From Takakia lepidozioides (lineage: Eukaryota > Streptophyta > Takakiopsida > Takakiales > Takakiaceae): DNA of 60,000 nucleotides. Within the stretch, counting starts at the first letter, position 1; every line of letters starts with the position of its first letter. Both the position numbers and the translations under genes were made by a program. Of this stretch, positions 57,340-60,000 are shown piece after piece. Under the pieces are notes generated by a model. The model searched no databases, was not told the DNA's origin, and saw nothing but the letters and a program-made list of their open reading frames with translations. The DNA is taken from contig CM060733.1 of the NCBI GenBank assembly GCA_030704615.1, positions 73,658,001-73,718,000 on the forward strand, read 5' to 3'.

Positions 57340-57413
57340 TTTTTTCGACACTTACGACTCTGCTCATGGCTCATGCCGCTCATGGCTCATGGCTCATGAA
57401 ATAGCAGCCCCCC
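57340..57413. repeat. Right TIR of a MULE-A-type element
   Basis: Read inwards: GGGGGGCTGCTATTTCATGA then CATGAGCC repeats. Same as 8533; close to the left end at 34109. Confidence 0.75.
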
Positions 57414-58222
57414 CTCCCGAAGTCGATGGCAATGTCATCTTCGAGTTTCCACCTGTTACTTCCTCAAACAAAGCCTCAGGGATGTTAACAGACATGGATC
57501 GAAAGCATGACGGACACCCCTGGTGTGTGACGAAGACCAGTAGCATGAACATTGCTGATGGTGTTCGTGTACGATACGTCCTCTGTGTGGGGAAGCTGAG
57601 GTGCCTCAATCCCGCCTGCTTCCACTTTCTCTCCAAAGGAGGGGGGAGAAACGAGACGGATTGGACTGGCACAACCCGTCATCCATTCATTATCTCCAGC
57701 CAAGCTCTTGCGGGTACTTTCAAGTGCGCACATTGCAAAGAACCACCGACGTGCATATCCATGTGCAGAGCCAAGCAATATTACGTAATCCATTTGCTCC
57801 CGGACTTGATTAGAGCATGCATACACGTTGGGGTCCACTGCCACCCCTTGGCGAGAGGCAACATGCGGGAGGCTGTGCAAGAAGCACACGACATCATAAA
57901 AGAGGAGGTGAAATTGAGCCCCGGAGCCAGACCAAAGCAGATTCAGCTGAAGGCAGCCCACAAGATTGCTCTTGGCAAAATCATGTCTGAAGATGGTTCA
58001 GACCGAGTGCCCTTGAACAAAGAGGAGATGCTTGACCTGTTGGAGTCCGTCTCGCACGTTTGTAGTCCGAATGTGTGGAATCACATCGTATCTTGCAAGC
58101 AGGAGTTTGGCCGAGGGGCGGACATGCACTCAATCCTGGAGGTGAAACAAAGGACTAGATATGACTACATCCAGGTAGCAAGTTTCCAGGGCAAGGCAGC
58201 GTATCCGATCGTTGTTACATTT
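57414..58222 (+). pseudogene. MULE-A transposase, copy 3, internal fragment
   Basis: Starts mid-gene at PPEVDGNVIFEFPP, directly behind a TIR, so an element is inserted in this gene. Carries the Cys/His-rich segment (CAHCKEPPTC), the helical linker (KEEVKLSPGARPKQIQ) and ends near GSRFPGQG. A 1-bp deletion near 58173 shifts the frame. Similarity stops at 58222, before the catalytic Asp residues. Confidence 0.85.
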
Positions 58223-58705
58223 GTCAAGTTAAATAAGCACAGTGTGAAAACAGCTAGAATAAAACTAGTTATTTGTAGTTAACACTTGGATTTAGGTCAA
58301 GTGTTAAATCAGGTGTCAAGTTTAGTTTGACACCTGGTCCGTCTTATCTTCACGAGAGCGGCAGTCGCGCGGCTCATCTTTCTCGAGTTGAGCCTGCGCG
58401 ACCGAGCTCCTGTGTGCGTTTAGATCTGAGTTTACTCATGATGGGAGTGTAGGTTGTTGTGGGGTGGAGTCCCCATAGCTTGGGGTGCCCCTGGCTCGAC
58501 TACTATTTTAAAGAGTGATGGTTTTGGATTTCACATTGTTTCTTGTGTGGAGAGCAGTGTCATTTGTTAGCTTTCTTATCACTCGAGAAAGATGACCTCT
58601 TACCTGTGAGTGCAAGGTAGGAGTTGAGGGTTAGCACTTGTACGATTACCTGTGTGTAAGTAGTGCTTAGTTTTAGAAGCTTAGAAGAAAAAAAAAAAAA
58701 AAAAA
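58223..58705. other. Unassigned segment ending in an A tract
   Basis: Breaks MULE-A similarity and ends with an A-rich run (58684-58705). Contains CACTTGG/CCAAGTG-like short inverted repeats near 58285-58340. Could be a retroposed sequence, but no RNA polymerase III boxes or coding region is convincing. Confidence 0.35.
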
Positions 58706-60000
58706 CAAAATATGCAGGTTTCGATCAGCGTTGGTTCTGGCATGAGGCCGCCGGGCATGATGGAGCTACACTGCATGGAAGCAGCCTTTGTTTTGGTCGG
58801 TGAGGAGACATCATGGAGTAGCAGCGATTGGCCATTGGGAAACTGACCAAGTGCGAGACTTAAAGGAGGAGCCTGTGATCGAGCAGATGGGTAGAACTCC
58901 GTGCCTGGAGATGGCCGGGCTGCTCGCCTTAGTTCGATGTGCACAGACCAGTGTTAAATTAGAACCAGGACAGACCAGAAGCGGTCAGGAAAGGCAGCGG
59001 AAGAGCAGGTGGAGCTGGTGTAGCGGAGCCAGTTGAAGGAGGAGCTGTAAATCTGCTCCCTCCAGTAAATGCAGCGCCGGCACGTAGAGCATGGCGCAGC
59101 AAGCTGGTTGAAGGTGCAGGCCGAGAGAGAGAAAGCCTAGCACAAAAGTGATGGAGAACGGGGAGCCCATTGCTGGCATATCATCAACACTGCAAAACCA
59201 GGAGTCTCACAAATCTTCATGCTACTTGTGATTGTGGCTGGGAAAGCTACTTTCACCTGGTCGATTATCTGCATAAGCAACCAACTTTCTGACAAAAAGG
59301 GTTGTTGGGGGCATTGTTGATTTCGGAGAGTGCAAGGTGCAAAGTCGTTTTCGTTTTTTAAGTGCTTCAGGTTTGTACAAAGCCAAGTAGCTGTTGCTGC
59401 CTTGCACCTTGGGTCCACCATTTTGATGTGGAAACTGGTGGAAAGTCGAATGGTGGTTCACAACCCAGCTTTCAACTCAGCACACTGCCCGAGTCCAAGA
59501 TTGTGGCGATACAGGTCAAGGGAGCTCCAGCTCTATTTGTCTCATCATTGAACACTTCCAACTGATCACTTGCCTCTACTGTCATTTCGGCGTCAGGGTA
59601 CTTACTTCTGCACAGGCGAGCAGGGAGGAAATGCGAAGACTCGTAGCAGGAGAAGCAATGCTGACGGATGAGGCCAGCGGACGAGAGAGCTTCCAAGGGT
59701 TGATGGAGAGGCGGCGGAAGGAGGCTGCAGATTGAGTTCCACTTTACTGAGGCAATCGCAAATTCCTGTAGAGACTTGATAACTATATGATTGTCTCTCT
59801 TATACTGGAGCTGATGCAGATGGACCCAGGCCTTGGGTCTACATGCTGAGCATGGTTCACTTTCTTTTTCCTGGCAGTGAAGTCGTCTGTGCCTTGTGGG
59901 GGTGGTGACGGGGCAATCTGGTGCCTGTTGTCGCCGATCCCTGACCTGTAGAATGCACACAAAAAGCAAAACGAGCAGTAACAGGAAGGCGGAAAAATTC
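58706..60000. other. Unassigned region
   Basis: Several frames of 60-165 codons on both strands, none with a recognisable domain. The longest is on minus, 59969-59472. No palindrome of the array families is present, so this may be the least element-rich DNA in the window. Confidence 0.35.

Larger units (their letters stand above)
55888..57413. repeat. 237-codon gene unit ending in a TIR, copy 2
   Basis: Direct repeat of 7016-8533. Ends with GCTCATG repeats, AAATAGCAG and a C run at 57413. MULE-A coding sequence begins right after (CTCCCGAAG). Confidence 0.85.

Noticed and set aside
58223-58705. SINE with an A tail
   Set aside because: An A tract is present but no convincing pol III A and B boxes and no target duplication could be found.
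59472-59969. 165-codon minus-strand frame as a host gene
   Set aside because: No recognisable domain, low-complexity composition and no paralogue in the window; could be chance.

Overview
The window reads as repeat-dense nuclear DNA of a plant-lineage eukaryote, with no convincing host gene. The reasons are GT-AG introns, AATAAA signals, two classes of Ty3/gypsy retrotransposon (one with a chromodomain) and Mutator-like (MULE) transposases with a SWIM zinc finger. A cytosine methyltransferase relic of a kind reported in algal retrotransposons fits a streptophyte alga; a charophyte such as Chara is my best guess, but that is inference. No rRNA, tRNA or CRISPR array was recognised.

Layout. 1-2540: degenerate MULE-A transposase behind the tail of a palindrome array. 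2553-3760: relic with a retropepsin-like domain and the C-terminal part of a DNMT3-like cytosine methyltransferase. 4070-11221: large inverted duplication; each arm holds the 3' end of a multi-exon gene (here called PM: ParB-like plus class-beta aminomethyltransferase-like), a palindrome array and a 192-codon gene, around a central 237-codon paralogue. The right copy of PM continues to 13379. 13758-15559: truncated LTR retrotransposon. 15560-19135: terminal region plus a MULE-B transposase (minus). 20483-25016: mosaic gypsy pol (minus), split by a fragment of another retroelement. 25017-28801: most complete PM gene (minus, exons 1-7). 29640-31990: the large palindrome array. 32356-34108 and 53139-54995: two halves of one MULE-A transposase, split by a 19-kb terminal-inverted-repeat (TIR) insertion with an 8-bp target duplication. 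That insertion holds a second PM remnant, a full-length 13-kb gypsy element (35088-48150), three further palindrome arrays, a deleted MULE-B gene and a 38-bp-stem hairpin. 55888-57413: second copy of the 237-codon gene, ending in a TIR. 57414-58222: another MULE-A piece. 58223-60000: unassigned.

How the parts fit. Two distinct elements (A and B) appear to share one plan: a PM gene on one strand, a palindrome array, and a divergent MULE transposase on the other. In element A the palindromes have inner arms GC/GC; in element B they are CC/GG, TC/GA or AT/AT. All keep the frame GGAAAN..GGCGCC..NTTTCC. A MULE with a companion DNA-binding or methylation-related gene and family-specific motif arrays resembles, by analogy, the VANDAL/VANC anti-silencing system of Arabidopsis. 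Five CAG-to-TAG nonsense changes and frequent CG-to-TG/CA change at palindrome centres suggest these elements have been cytosine-methylated.

Names PM, MULE-A and MULE-B are labels used only here. Splice sites were assigned by eye from GT-AG context, reading-frame continuity and comparison between copies.
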